A stretch of 64,000 nucleotides of DNA from Rhabdophis nuchalis (GCA_039707465.1 CM077647.1:47146110-47210109); one strand, 5' to 3'; counted from the stretch's first letter, positions 12,331 through 23,193 are shown. Translations and numbers: made by a program. The notes: a model not told the origin generated them from the sequence alone.

Positions 12331-12379
12331 TGATAAGGCAGAGCAGGCCAGGGCAAGGCAAGGTGACAAGATGGGACAG

Positions 12380-12480
12380 GATGCAATAAAGTAAACTAAG
12401 CTAAACTAACCTTTATTGTCATTTACCTGCATGCACAATGACAACCATTAAAATAAAATTCCGATGCCTGGTTCTCGAAA
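12380..12480 (-). mobile_element. Possible LINE 3' end
   Basis: The reverse complement contains a stretch ending in AATGACAATAAAGG followed by an AGTTTAGCTTAGTTT-type tail. This resembles the 3' ends of some vertebrate LINEs that terminate in a GACAATAAAG box. No coding part is attached. The assignment is weak. Confidence 0.3.
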
Positions 12481-12879
12481 GAAGGAATATCACCCACTGA
12501 ACAATGTCACTAACCCAAAGACAACAGCAATATAATAACAGCAGCAACACCAAAATACCAAAGTTATAATTATATAGTTATTATATAATTATATACAAGA
12601 TAATTAAATAGTTATTGCCAGAAACCAGTAATAACTGCCATTGTTAAGAAGACCATTGTAGTACATAAAGCTATCTTAAAATGTTCATTTATTAATAATG
12701 TTTATTTGAGAATTTTGGTCATTTTTCTAGAATTTTGAAAAGAACGGTTGAGGGAATTTATATTATCTACACATTTCTGCCTGCTGCTTCTTATGATCTT
12801 TGGGAGATTCACTCACAATCTACATATCTTTCCAGGAGAAGATATGTAGACCCTAAATGCCTTGCTCTGGGAACACCAT

Positions 12880-13985
12880 TTTTATTCTATCAATCCCAGC
12901 AGCTTTGTGGACCAGCTGAGGAATTGAGAAGAACCATGTTCTGCTGCTTCTCCTCCATTTTTAGAAACAGTTCCAATCAACTTTGGTGTACAGAAATTAC
13001 ACCCCATTGTCTCAAGCATAGGGTGATTTAGGAATTGATACTCCCTTCATGTTCAATATATACATGAAACTGCAGGGGAAAGTTTCATTAACAGTATCAT
13101 TATTCAGTAATGATACTATTCAGTATCATTAATATGCAGTTGATATCTGGTTGTACAATCATAACTACTGGCCAGCTAAGTGGTGTTTTCAATGTCCTGT
13201 CTTGTCCCATATCTGGAGGCTGTGTAAATCTAGAGGGGAAGGAACAGACTGAGGCTCAATCCTGCCAAGACAAGTGATTATAGGTATCTGCTCCTTTCCA
13301 GTTCTGAAGGCTTTCCATCCTTAGTTTTAGATGGTATTACCTGTTTTTTTTTAATGCACAAAGTTGGCAGTGTCTTGGACTTCATTTGGTGTACCACATT
13401 TGCCTATTTTGGGATTTAGAGGCCCTAGACACATCATAGTTACCTTATTACAATATACTGGACACAAGATTGCTCTTAAAACTACAGCTGATACAGAATG
13501 CAGCAACATTATTGATAATACACACATTCTAATATGACCATATCCGCCTTGCAAGCAGCATTGCTACTAGGTGTAGACTACCAGGGGCAACTCAAGGTAT
13601 GGGTTTCCATTTTTAAAGCTCTAAAGCAGGGGTAGTCAACCTTTTTATACCTACTGCTCACTTTTGCATCTCTTTTAGTAGTAAAATTTTCTAACCACCC
13701 ACCTGTTCCACAGTAATGGTGATTTATAAAGTAGGGAAGACAATTAAATTAAAAAAAGGAAAGTACTTCAGTATCGGATAAAACCCCTACCGCTCACCAT
13801 GAAAGCTGGAATGCTCACTAGTGGGCAGTAGGGACCAGGTTGACTACCACTTCTCTAAAACATAGGACTGGGTTACCTGTGGATCTGCCATGGTTTCTGC
13901 TCATCCAGTCAGATTAGCCTGATGATGCACTTCGGATGCCCTCCATAAAAGCATGTCACCTACTGGAAATCCAATGTTTTCAGTT
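12880..13985 (+). pseudogene. Ancient CR1/L2-type LINE RT remnant
   Basis: Broken plus-strand translation shows an FNIYMK segment (about 13050), a region like the thumb between 13130 and 13320, LQLIQNAA (about 13485) and an RLASSI...LPG segment. After an interruption, GLPVDLPWFLLIQSD and DDALRMPS follow. The order matches the RT and C-terminal domain of CR1/L2-type LINEs. It differs clearly from the younger family at 1816-5180. A hAT MITE at 13627-13852 splits it. Confidence 0.6.
13627..13852 (+). mobile_element. hAT-type MITE, 226 bp
   Basis: Terminal inverted repeats are CAGGGGTAGTCAACCT at the left and, in reverse complement, AAGTGGTAGTCAACCTGGT at the right. An 8-bp target duplication flanks it: CTCTAAAG at 13619-13626 and CTCTAAAA at 13853-13860 (7 of 8). 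These are the hallmarks of hAT transposons. The interior is non-coding. Confidence 0.85.
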
Positions 13986-13989
13986 TAGA

Positions 13990-16245
13990 TTTAGGTTTTA
14001 GCTTTTATTCAATTTATATACCGCTCCTATCTCCATTGGACTCAGGGCTGTGCACAGGAAATTAAAAATGACACAACAAACAACAATAAATACAATCGCA
14101 ACATTAAAATAGCATTAAATTGAAATAACCTGTGCTAAAATATAAACTAAAATGGTAAAATCCCCATACCTAATTAATTTAAAATTATATCTAATCTAAT
14201 TCTAAGCTAGGCCGGCTAGGTGGAAGAAGTGCGTTTTGAGTGATTGGCAAAGAGGCGAAGGTCCATGATAGTACAAAGTTCAGGGGGTAGGTCGTTCCAG
14301 AGGGCTGGACCTGCCACAGAGAAGGCCCTACTCCTGGGCACCGCCAGCCAGCATTGACCAGCCGACGGCACCCTGAGGAGGCCCACCCTGTGAGGGCGGA
14401 TCGGTCGAAGGGAGGTATGTGGTAGGAGACAGTCCCGCAAATAACTAGGTCCCGTGCCATGGAGCGATTTAAAGATGGTTACCAACAGCTTGAAGCGCAC
14501 TCGGAAGGCCACCGGCAGCCAGTGCAGCTCGCACAGGAGGGGTGTTATGTGGGAGCACCTTGAGGCTCCCCAAATCCCTTGCGTGGCCGCATTCTGCACT
14601 AACTGGAGCCTCCGGATGCACCTCAAGGGGAGCCCCATGTAGAGAGCATTACAATAGTCTAGGTGGGACGTAACGAGCACTTGAGTGACTGTGCGAAGGG
14701 TGTCCCGGTCAAGGAAAGAGCGCAACTGGTGGACCAGGCAAACCTGGTAAAAGGCCCCCCTGATCACGGCTGTCACCTGGTCGTCCAAGGAAAGCCGTGA
14801 ATCCAGGAGGATGCCTAAGTTGTGGGCCCTTTCCATGGTGGCTAGTGTCTCACCCCTGATCACCAGCGATGGAGTCAGCTGGCTGTACCGGGACACAGCC
14901 ACTCAGTCTTGGACGGGTTGAGTCGAAGTTTGTTACTCCCCATCCAGGCCCGCACGGCCTCCAGACACCGGGACATCACTTCAACGGCATCGCTGGGGTG
15001 GTTGGGGGTAGATATGTATAGCTGAGTATCATCAGCATATAGATGGTATTCTACCCCACAACCACGGATGATCTCGCCCAGCGGCTTCATATAGGTGTTG
15101 AACAGGAGGGGCGAGAGGATCGACCCCTGAGGCACCCTACATGTGAGGGGCCTCGACGTTGACCTCTGCCCTCCTGCCAACACAAATTGCGACTGACCGG
15201 AGAGGAAGGAGCCACCACCGCAACACGGTGCCCCCCAATCCCAACCCCTCCAGTCGGTGCAATAAGATACCATGGTCGATGGTATCGAAAGCTGCTGACA
15301 GATCTAACAGGACAAAGATAGAGAAGCAACCTCTATCTCGGGCCCTCCAGAGATCATCCACCAGCGCGACCAATGCTTTCTCTGTGCTGTGCCCGGGTCG
15401 GAAGCCGGACTGGCGCGGGTCTAGATAAACAGTTTCCTCCAGGTGTCGGGGGAACTGCTGTGCCACCACACTCTCAACAACCTTTGCCAAGAAGTGGAGG
15501 TTGGAGACCGGACGGTAATTAAGTAACAACACTGGGTCCAGGGAAGGCTTCTTGAGGAGGGGTCTCACGACCGCCTCTTTCAAGGCGGTCGGCAAGAACC
15601 CCTTACTCAAGGAAGCATTCACTATTTCCTGGAGCCAGGCTCGTGTAACCTCCAAGGAGGCCAGTACCAGCCAGGAGGGACACGAGTCCAATAAACATGT
15701 GGTAGCATTCAGTCACCTCAGCAACCTGTCCATGTCCTCTAAAGTAACAAAGTTGAACTCTTCCCATAATACGGTCTCAAGACCTGCCTTGGACAGTCCG
15801 CCCAGATCTATCTTGTTGGAGGCCAACTCGTCCCGGATCCGAACGATTTTATCCTGCAGATAATCTCCAAATTCCTCTGCTCTACCCTGCAAAAGAGCTT
15901 CCCGCGGCCTCTGTTGAAGGAGGGAGCGGGTCACTCTAAACAGGACGGCAGGGCGGTTATCTGTGGATGCGATAAGAGTGGCGAGATAATTACGTTTCGC
16001 CACTCTTATCGCCACTAGGTAGGTCCTTAAATGGGACCGCGCCCATGTTGAGTTGGATTCGGAGCGAGTGGACCTCCAAGTGCTTTCTAGGCATCTCTTG
16101 CGGCGCTTCATCACCCTTAGCTCCTCGGAGAACCAAGGAGCCAGGGTGGATCAGCGCCGAGTGAGAGGCCGCAAGGGCACAACCCGGTCCAAGGCCCCCG
16201 TGGCCGCACTATTCCATGCGGCCACTAGGTCCTCAGTTACATTGT
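13990..16245 (-). mobile_element. L2/L3-type LINE, 5' truncated and frameshifted
   Basis: It has the same family signature as the copy at 1816-5180, with the 3' UTR at 13990-14210. The coding part is open only in pieces (14216-14902, 14875-15273, 15137-15691, 15713-16114) because of small indels. RT motifs [22 protein letters not shown] (normally GVPQGS) and YADDTQLY are readable. The element ends at about 16240 just upstream of the RT, so no endonuclease is present. No firm target duplication was found. Confidence 0.85.
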
Positions 16246-16485
16246 TTAAATATAAAGTGTTCAGAATTTTTTTGACTTACCATTTAAATTACAAAATAAA
16301 AAGAGATCATGTACTTTTTTATTGGGAAAGTCACTAAAAATTCAAAGCTGAGCCAACTTCTATAAAGGGAATGAAACAATCAGTTAAATGGGGGGGGGGG
16401 GGACACTTCACATAGGTCTTAAGGAAGTTTGTTTGGTTCAAGAGAGCCTGAGCTATTTGGTAAAGAAGCTGCAAGCACTTGAGTA

Positions 16486-16863
16486 CAGGTTGTCTTACAA
16501 TCACAATTGAGCCATAAATTTCTATTGCTAAGTGAGACATTTGTTAAGTGAGTTAAGTGAGCTTTTACGATTCTTCTTGCCACAATTGTTAAGTGAGTCA
16601 CTGCAGTTGTTAAATTAGTAACATGGCTGTAAAATGAATCTGGCTTTCCCATTCATTTTGCTCGTCACAAAAGGGGTTCAGTTGAACCCAGGACACTTGC
16701 AAGCATCATAAATATGAGTCAGTTGCCCAGGATCTGAATGTTGATCATATAACCAAGGGGATGCTGCAACAGTTGTGTAAAAATAGTCATAAATCACTTT
16801 TTCCAGTGTTATTAATGCTTTAAATTGTCACTAAATGAACAATTGTAAGTCAAGGACTACTTG
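16486..16863 (+). mobile_element. Tc1/mariner-type MITE, ~378 bp
   Basis: It starts CAGGTTGTCTTACAA and ends, in reverse complement, CAAGTAGTCCTTGACTTACAA. TA flanks both sides (16484-16485 and 16864-16865). The interior is non-coding and rich in TTAAGTGAG motifs. At least two further copies occur at 38213-38518 and 38828-39186, and an end fragment at about 20380-20437. Confidence 0.8.
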
Positions 16864-17196
16864 TAAAGAAGATTTAGTAGAAAGAAGGGCAAGATCCTAA
16901 GGCAAGAAGAATCATAGTAACTGATAAGGAAGAATACTCAGCTAAGATAGCCTAAGAAAAATACCCTATATTATTTTTCTGTTAGGATAAATCAGAATTT
17001 AACTAAATCAATTAAATAAATTATAAAATATATTATTAAGTATTTATTATAAATAATGTGTCATTGTTGACTGCAAATTCACAAATGATTCAGAAATCTG
17101 GGAGTTGAAGTCCACAAGTCATAAAAGGGCCATAGTTCCCCACCCCTGGATTAAATGACAATATTAAACATAGTATAATAAAAATTAGGAATGGAT

Positions 17197-17430
17197 TACA
17201 GTTAGTTATACAGTTCTTATTTCAAAGTTCTATTCCACCTTAAATTTGTCTGCTTCAGTTGCTGTGGGGGAGAATGATTGAAGCCATCTTAGTCTTTTGT
17301 TCTTCCTTAATGTCCAGTTCCAAAATTACAGTTAGTTATACAAGACTTATTTCAGGATTCTGGTCCACCTTAAATTAATTCAAACCAGAAGAGAAGCTGG
17401 GGCCATCTTAATCTTTTGCAGAGAGAGAAA
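17197..17430 (+). repeat. Two tandem ~130-bp 5' units of the L1-like element
   Basis: TACAGTTAGTTATACA begins at about 17197 and again at about 17327. In both, similar sequence follows: TTATTTCA, a TTCCACC/GTCCACC box, then GCCATCTTA and TCTTTTG. The units lie directly at the 5' boundary, like the promoter monomers of rodent L1 5' UTRs. Confidence 0.6.
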
Positions 17431-17893
17431 AAGAAGAGGAAAAGAAAAACAAAACAAGAAAAAAAATGTTTGTGTTTCCCAGTTCTTGATTCTGTGATTA
17501 TTCTGTGATTATTCTTTCCCTTGCCAACTTCCAAGTCTGGCCAATTGTAGCTGCTCAGAATATATCACTTGAAACAAACTTGCAAACAGTCAAATATAGG
17601 TATTTCTCTTTGCCTCCTACTTTTATGACAGTTGGTTGATTAAAACTTCCTACACAGTCAAGGTTAGGTTATCAGTTGTTAGTAAGAAGTGGTTTTTTTT
17701 GGAGTTAAGATATATTAGCTGGAAAAAGTTCAAACAGAATAATTCTCTCAGAATTTTTGATTTCTATTTCAAATCCAAAACCAAGTTTAAAGTTTATTTT
17801 TGAGTGGGTTTGTCATTGCTCTGCTTTCTCCTTCTGTTCGAAGTTGTTTCAAATAAATAACTTTTTTGGGTGGGGCTGGTGTTTCAACCCTCC

Positions 17894-17895
<2 letters not shown>

Positions 17896-17985
<90 letters not shown>

Positions 17986-18054
17986 TTATTTATTTATTCA
18001 TTTATTTATTTATTTATTTATTTATTTATTGTTTATTATTTATTTATTTATTTT
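17896..18054 (+). repeat. (ATTT)n microsatellite, ~160 bp
   Basis: A nearly pure TTTA/ATTT tetranucleotide array with three minor interruptions. It creates artefactual stop-free frames rich in Ile, Tyr, Leu and Phe. Confidence 0.95.
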
Positions 18055-18424
18055 TCTTTTGAAAAAATCCTGATCTGACCATCAATATTATTTATGTTCT
18101 CAAGATTTCTTTGCTTTTTCCAGGTTTGATTTATAGTTGTGGGTTAGATAAATTTTCTTACCAGTCTTTCATCTCTTCTGTACCCTCCTGTACACTGGTT
18201 TGACAAAAAGTCAGCATCTTATCAGCCATATTGCAGACTGCCTCTCCAACTCTGATTCATAAGGCAAATCTCTGACCTGTGAGGGACCAGTTGCCTCCCT
18301 CTGGGTCTGGTGAGATGGTGCCATTCTTCACTCACATCTCTAGTGGGGGTTCTGATCCAAAAGGATCTCAGAGCTGGTTTGTCAGTCAGGGTTCATGTGA
18401 GGCTCTTAAGAGCCCATATACCCC

Positions 18425-18924
18425 ATGTCTGTCCAGCTAAAGAACTTCCTGGATGTCATGGAAAACTGGGGATTCAAACAACTATGTGAAATTATAAAAG
18501 GTACACATAAATCAGTAACCTCAGTAAAATCAAGCCTAAATAGAATTCTGAATCCAGAGAAGCAGATATCTAAAGAAGAATTTAAAGAAGGAGGGGGGGG
18601 CAATACAATGAAGGAGTAGAAATGGAGGGAAATAAAAAGCAGACAAAAAGCTCCATTGGTCCTGGCAGTGGTGTAGGGAAAATTTTGGAAAGGGGAGGTG
18701 TCCCAACAAAAGGAAATAAAAAGCAGACAAAAGTGGTTTTGGAGGTTGTTAGTGGCATAAGGAAAATTGAAGTAGGAGATTATGCCCCAACAAAGAGAAA
18801 TATAAAATATTCTTTTGACCTGGGGGAAATTGAAGAGAGTGGATGTGTCAAAATAAAGAAAAAGGAGAAGTCAGGAACAGAGAAGTGGGACAAAAGACTT
18901 ACTAGGAAAAAATCAGATAATTAG
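18425..18924 (+). pseudogene. Broken short frame in the L1-like element
   Basis: An ATG-initiated frame at 18425-18619 (MSVQLKNFLDVMENWGFKQL at its start) is followed, after a stop and a frame change, by a lysine-rich frame at 18622-18924. By position, between the 5' repeats and the 3' UTR, it should correspond to ORF1 of the parent element. No coiled-coil or L1 RRM wording is recognised, so this identity is only inferred. A repeated motif (AAAGCAGACAAAA) occurs at 18636 and 18719. Confidence 0.35.
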
Positions 18925-20178
18925 AAACATATGGCAAAATATAAAGTTAAGATAAAGGCTTTATTTCTAAACTATGTCAATAAAATGGACTTGCTAATTG
19001 GTTGAATATGATAAGGAAAGATAGCTAAATAAAGGTTAAAATATGTGGAATATGGATAAATATGGAACTGATAAAGGGAGGTGGTAAAGCATAGGTTTGT
19101 GAGCCAACTTTTAAAATGATAATTAAATTGAGTTGCGAACTGATTGAATATGACAATAGAAGGACAACTAAGCATGACCAAATATGTTTACCGCTCATTA
19201 TTTTATATAATAGATTAAGGGAAGTGTAACAAACATTGAACAGCAAGGATTGCCATCTAGAGACAATTAAGGGTAATCCAATCCAAGATATGGAAAAATG
19301 GAGAGGGAACATGAAATATACCTACAACGGGAAACTATTGAGATAAAAAGACAGAATCATAAATTGGGGGTGTGTAATGATGCATAATTATATAAATATA
19401 ATGATTAGAATAGTGGGAATTGTAACCAGGTCTACATCTTGGCCAAAATTAGGTTGGGGCAGGGTGGGGTGGGGTTTAAAAGTACAATTACTATATATTT
19501 ATACTCCCCCCCCATCTTTTTAAAAAAGGAGGAATATATATGTTAAAATTAAATATGTATATTGAAAAGGAATTATAAATACCATCAATATAAAATGGAG
19601 CTTGCTCAGAAGCTGAAATACACCAAGTAAATGAGATGAAGAGTGGGAACTAAAGGAGAAAGGTAAGGGAAGAAGAGAGGGACAGGACAGAGGGCAGTGG
19701 GGGGAAGAGGACAAGAGAAAGGAGTGGAGAGGGGAGAGAGGAGAAGGAGAGAGGAGGATGGAGGAAGATGGATAGAGAAGAGAAGGATGACAGAGAGAAG
19801 AAAGGAGGTAGGGAGGCAGAGGAGAGGGGGAGTAGGAAGTGATGGATAAAGTACATATATGGTATATGGAGAGCAGAAGAGCCAATAATTGGTTTTTAGG
19901 AGTTGTTGGTAAAATAAATTGATGTAAACATTTAATAATACAATATGCTGTTGATTATGTATTAGTATACCTGTGATTATATGTTATGAAAATGAAAAAA
20001 GAAAAAACTTTAATGAAAAAAATTAGGAATGGATGTTGAGTTGTTTGGAGATTCTAGGAGGAAAGTGCAATTATTGTGTAGAGGTACTGCTCAAGTTACA
20101 TTTGTAATAAGAGCCTTCCCATTAGGGTCAAAAGTTAGGTCAACACTAAACAAACTGCCTCAAGTAATGACCGCCATC

Positions 20179-20365
20179 CAGGGGTGGGTTTCAAAATTTT
20201 TGGAACAGGTTCTGTGGGTGTGGCCTGCTTTGTGGGAGTGGCTTGCCGGCCATATGACCGGGTGGGAGTGGCTTGCCGGCCATGTGACCGGGTGGGAGTG
20301 GCTTGCCAGCCATGTGACCGGGTGGGAGTGGCTTGCCAGCCATGTGACCGGGTGGGAGTGGCCAA
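20179..20365 (+). repeat. 30-bp minisatellite within a hAT-MITE fragment
   Basis: A CAGGGGTGGGTTTCAAA end typical of squamate hAT MITEs begins at about 20179. From 20233, four tandem 30-bp units start TGGGAGTGGCTTGCC and contain CATGTGACCGGG (20233-20352), followed by a partial fifth. Units differ by only one or two bases. The right terminus is missing. Confidence 0.75.
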
Positions 20366-20379
20366 TTTGGAAAATGTGA

Positions 20380-20437
20380 AACTCACTTAACAATAGTCTT
20401 GGTTAGCAACCAAACTTTTGGGCTTAATTGTGGTCAT
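20380..20437 (-). mobile_element. End fragment of the mariner-type MITE
   Basis: The CACTTAACAATAG...GGGCTTAATTGTGG segment is the reverse complement of one end of the MITE seen at 16486-16863. It is cut where the polypyrimidine array begins. Confidence 0.55.
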
Positions 20438-20441
20438 AAGT

Positions 20442-20474
<33 letters not shown>

Positions 20475-21094
20475 TTCTTTCTTTCCTTCTGTCTTTCTCT
20501 CTCTCTTTCTCTGTCTCTCTTTCTTTCTGTCTCTTTCTTTCTTTCCCTCTTTCTTTCTCTCTCTCTCTTTATTTCTTTCTCTTTCTCTCTTTCTTTCTCT
20601 TTCCCTCTTTCTTTCTCTTTCTTTCTCTCTCATTTTTTCTTTCTTTCCCTCTTTCTCTCTCTCTTTATTTCTTTCTCTTTCTCTTTCTTTCTTTCCCTCT
20701 TTCTCTCTCCCTCTCTTTCTCTCTCTCTCTTTCTGTCTCTTTCTTTCTTTCCCTCTCTCTCTTTCTTTTTCTCTTTCTTTCCTTTGTCTCTTTCTTTCTC
20801 TTTTTCTCTGTCTGTCTTTCTTTCTCTCTCTCCCACTTTCTTTTTCTTTCTTTCTCTTTCTCTCTTTTTCTTTCTGTCTCTCTCTCCTTCGTCCGCCCAT
20901 CTCTGTCACTCTGTGTGTGTGTGTGTCTGCCTGTCTCGCATTCAGGCACTTAATCACTCATTCTGTGTCTCTGTCTATCATTCTCTCCCTCCCTCTTATC
21001 TCTGTGTCTCTCCCCTCCCTTCCTGTCTCTCTCTGTCATTCTTTCTGTGTCTGTCAGATTCTGATTCCCTTCCTCCCTCCCTCCCTCCCTCCCT

Positions 21095-21126
<32 letters not shown>

Positions 21127-21127
21127 G
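20438..21127 (+). repeat. Polypyrimidine (CT/CTTT) tract, ~690 bp
   Basis: Almost pure pyrimidine from 20438 to about 20890, in CT, CTTT and CCCT units. It then gives way to mixed GT and CT repeats, a CCCT array (about 21067-21102) and a CT array (to 21127). All long frames across it on either strand are artefacts. It directly abuts the CpG-rich block. Confidence 0.95.
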
Positions 21128-21149
21128 TGCCTCTCTCTGTCTGGCGGTC

Positions 21150-21896
21150 ACTGTGTCCACAGAATACCGTGTGAAGCAGCGGCGACTCTGCGCTGCCGGC
21201 GACGCCATCCGCAAGGTCCCCCTCGCGTTCCCGGTCTTCCCCGATGGCGTCTAGAGTGATCAGGGGCCGTCCAGAAACTCGGCGCTTTTCCACGGTGCGC
21301 TGAAAAGATAGACACGTGCAGGTCCTGCAAAATTACAGCGCAGACTCCCACCGCTACGAGCTCTCCGAGGCTGTAATCGAGCGGGGCATGCGCGCGCCGA
21401 TCTTTTCCGGAGCAGCAGTTAGCGGCAGCGGCGGCGGCAGCAGCAGGGGCTGGGGTGGGCAGGCAGGCAGGAAAGCAAGCAAGGCGGCTGCACTGTCTTC
21501 TTTTTCCCTCAGTGAAGCGCCGCCGCAGCGCTTCACTGAGGGAAAAAGAAGACAGCGCAGCTGCCTTGCTTGCTTTCCTGCCTGCCCGCCCCAGCTGAGG
21601 GAGCAGCAGTTAGCAGCGGCGGCGGCGGCAGCAGCAGGCGCGCGCGCTCCTGCAGCGAAGGGAGGAGAGGCGAGGAAAGAGAAGGGAGCGCGGCGGCGGC
21701 TGTCACAGCGTCGTCTCTTAGCGGGGCAAAGGCTGCCAAGCTGAGGTGGCCGCACAAGAGAGCGCCGCTGCCGACCCTGTCGTGAGGATAAGGGAGCGGG
21801 CTAGAGATTCAGCCAGACGTCAGCCTCGGCTAGAGAAAAGAGCCAGCCTCTCGGAGCACGCCAGCATGTGTGTGTGCGTGTCTGTGTCTCTGTGTG
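21150..21896. promoter_or_regulatory. CpG-rich block, left part (possible CpG island)
   Basis: This sequence is far richer in GC and CpG than its surroundings and contains GCGGCG and CAGCAG runs. It continues after the L1 insertion at 22817-23090. Undecayed CpGs in an otherwise AT-rich region suggest an unmethylated CpG island, perhaps a host promoter or first exon. No coding frame in it is recognisable, so this is inference. Confidence 0.45.
21409..21638. repeat. Palindrome with ~70-bp arms bracketed by direct repeats
   Basis: Arm 21449-21520 is the inverted complement of 21528-21595, with three mismatches, one 4-bp indel (an extra CAGG) and a 7-base centre. Outside it, a GGAGCAGCAGTTAGC...CAGCAGCAGG segment occurs in direct orientation on both sides (21409-21447 and 21600-21638). 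Confidence 0.9.
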
Positions 21897-22816
21897 AAAG
21901 AGCTCGCCCCTCTTGCATGTGTCTAGGATTGATATGGAAAGAATGACATATTTTTTGAGATTTCAGAATGTTTTTGAGGAATCTGGTGAATGCCTCCCTG
22001 ATCTTATGAGCACAATTTTAGCAGACTATTTACATAAACCTAAGGATGAGATCAGGGGGGACATTGACCTAGCCTACAGAATTAACTCAGCATATGCCAG
22101 GATAAATGAAGTACCTAGAGAGATACATGTGAAATTTGTTAGAAGGTCAACCAGAGAAGAAATCCTGAAAGTGCAGAGAGGTAGTCCATTAATATACCAA
22201 CAAAAAGAGGTTGCTATCTTGAAGCAGATCCCAAGAAAGATTAGAGATGCAAGAAGGAAATTTTCCTTCTTGTCTAAAACATTGTTTGATCACGGGATTT
22301 GGTTCAAGTGGGTGACACCCGAAGGGATGCTGGTGTTCTGGGAAGGAGGAAGAGTGAGGATTAAAACAGTTGCTGAGGCGGAAGCCTTTCTTAAAAACAT
22401 TCCTCTATCCTGGGGGAAGATCCAGGGGGAACGGAGGGAGCCACGGCCCCGCCCACTCGGGGCCAGGGAGGAGAAAAAGAAGATACAATTGCCAAGAGAC
22501 TTAGATCGAAAAAATAACTTTGCCTTGATTTTTTTGATTAATTTTGCATAATATTTGTATTTGGATTTTTTGTAAATGTCTGACAGCATAGAACTGAGAA
22601 TTTAGGTATATGTACTTGCTCTCACTTTGTAGTGTTATGAAAAATGTTTTTTTTAAAATTGTTATCAATGTATTTTGAGGTCCCGGAAGGGCCGACGACT
22701 TTGACGTGAATGCTCTCAAAATTTCTTTGTATCCCTTACCCCACCCTACAGAAAAAATGTAAAACCAATAAAACTTTTTCAATATTAAAAAAAAAAAAAA
22801 AAGAGCTCGCCCCTCT
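21897..22816 (+). mobile_element. ORF1-only L1 element, 5' truncated
   Basis: Target duplication AAAGAGCTCGCCCCTCT lies at 21897-21913 and 22800-22816 and brackets an 886-bp insertion ending in poly(A). The insertion holds the C-terminal two thirds of an L1 ORF1 and then a ~260-bp 3' UTR with AATAAA. No ORF2 lies between. Its 3' UTR matches that of the element at 45636-47618, including GCCGACGACTTTGACGTGA. It inserted into the CpG-rich block. Confidence 0.9.
21925..22551 (+). pseudogene. L1 ORF1p fragment (RRM and C-terminal domain)
   Basis: The open sequence starts mid-protein at RIDMERMTYFLRFQNV, near the coiled-coil/RRM boundary. It then shows IDLAYRINSAYARINEVPRE, HVKFVRRSTREEILK, ILKQIPRKIRDARRKFSFLS and PEGMLVFWEGGRVRIKT, all typical of the L1 ORF1 RNA-binding domains. 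Loss of one A in the run near 22395 (relative to the copy at 47217) shifts the frame at EAFLKN, so the last ~50 residues are non-native. ORF1p binds L1 RNA as a trimer; this copy lacks the coiled coil. Confidence 0.85.
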
Positions 22817-23100
22817 GCTCTGCTTCTCATTGCCGCTTGGCGCTAAGCTCCCTGGCCGGCGGTGAGAAGCGGCACAGAGAGGCGATCTTCGCACGCGTCC
22901 CGGGCACCCCTCCGAGTTCCAAGCCCCCCCCGGCGTCCAGCGATTTTAGCGTTGGCTGGGCGGCGGGGGGGCAGGGACGAACGCGGAGGACTTACTTCCG
23001 GGTCCACGGTCCAAAGGGATCGCTCGGGATCGGGAAATTTGACAAAAGGGCTTGCGGGATCCCGTGCGAACCCTTAGGAACCCACCCCTGCCGCCATCCC
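22817..23100. promoter_or_regulatory. CpG-rich block, right part
   Basis: This continues the CpG-rich sequence interrupted by the L1 insertion. It includes CGCACGCGTCCCGGG and ACTTCCGGGTC, the latter resembling an ETS-type site. No convincing exon is seen. CpG density falls sharply after 23100. Confidence 0.4.
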
Positions 23101-23193
23101 TACTCTCTGCAGTGCAATTATTAAATGAATACATAGATTGTTAAGTGAAATTCAGGGGTGGAAGATATCCATAGAGTCCTCATGCAGGTACAA

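Larger units (their letters stand above)
17180..20034 (+). mobile_element. L1-like non-autonomous element with long TSD
   Basis: The sequence AAAATTAGGAATGGAT occurs at 17181-17196 and again at 20019-20034, preceded by A in both cases. This gives a 16-17 bp target duplication, and an A-rich end lies just inside the right copy. The ~2.8 kb between them has a repeated 5' section, an interrupted short frame starting at ATG 18425, and a 3' part with a G-rich polypurine tract (about 19630-19840). Long TSD, A-rich tail and 3' polypurine tract fit an L1-clade element. No RT or endonuclease frame is present, so it is either internally deleted or non-autonomous. The ATTT microsatellite sits inside it. 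Confidence 0.65.

Noticed and set aside
20399..21254. Long stop-free frames (184, 278 and 177 codons) rich in Ser/Leu/Phe or Arg/Glu/Lys
   Set aside because: They are produced by the pyrimidine/purine repeat, which contains almost no stop codons in several frames; composition follows the repeat and no domain is visible.
22837..23124. 95-codon frame in the CpG-rich block as a host exon
   Set aside because: No family resemblance, and GC-rich sequence readily gives stop-free frames; no supporting splice structure could be shown.
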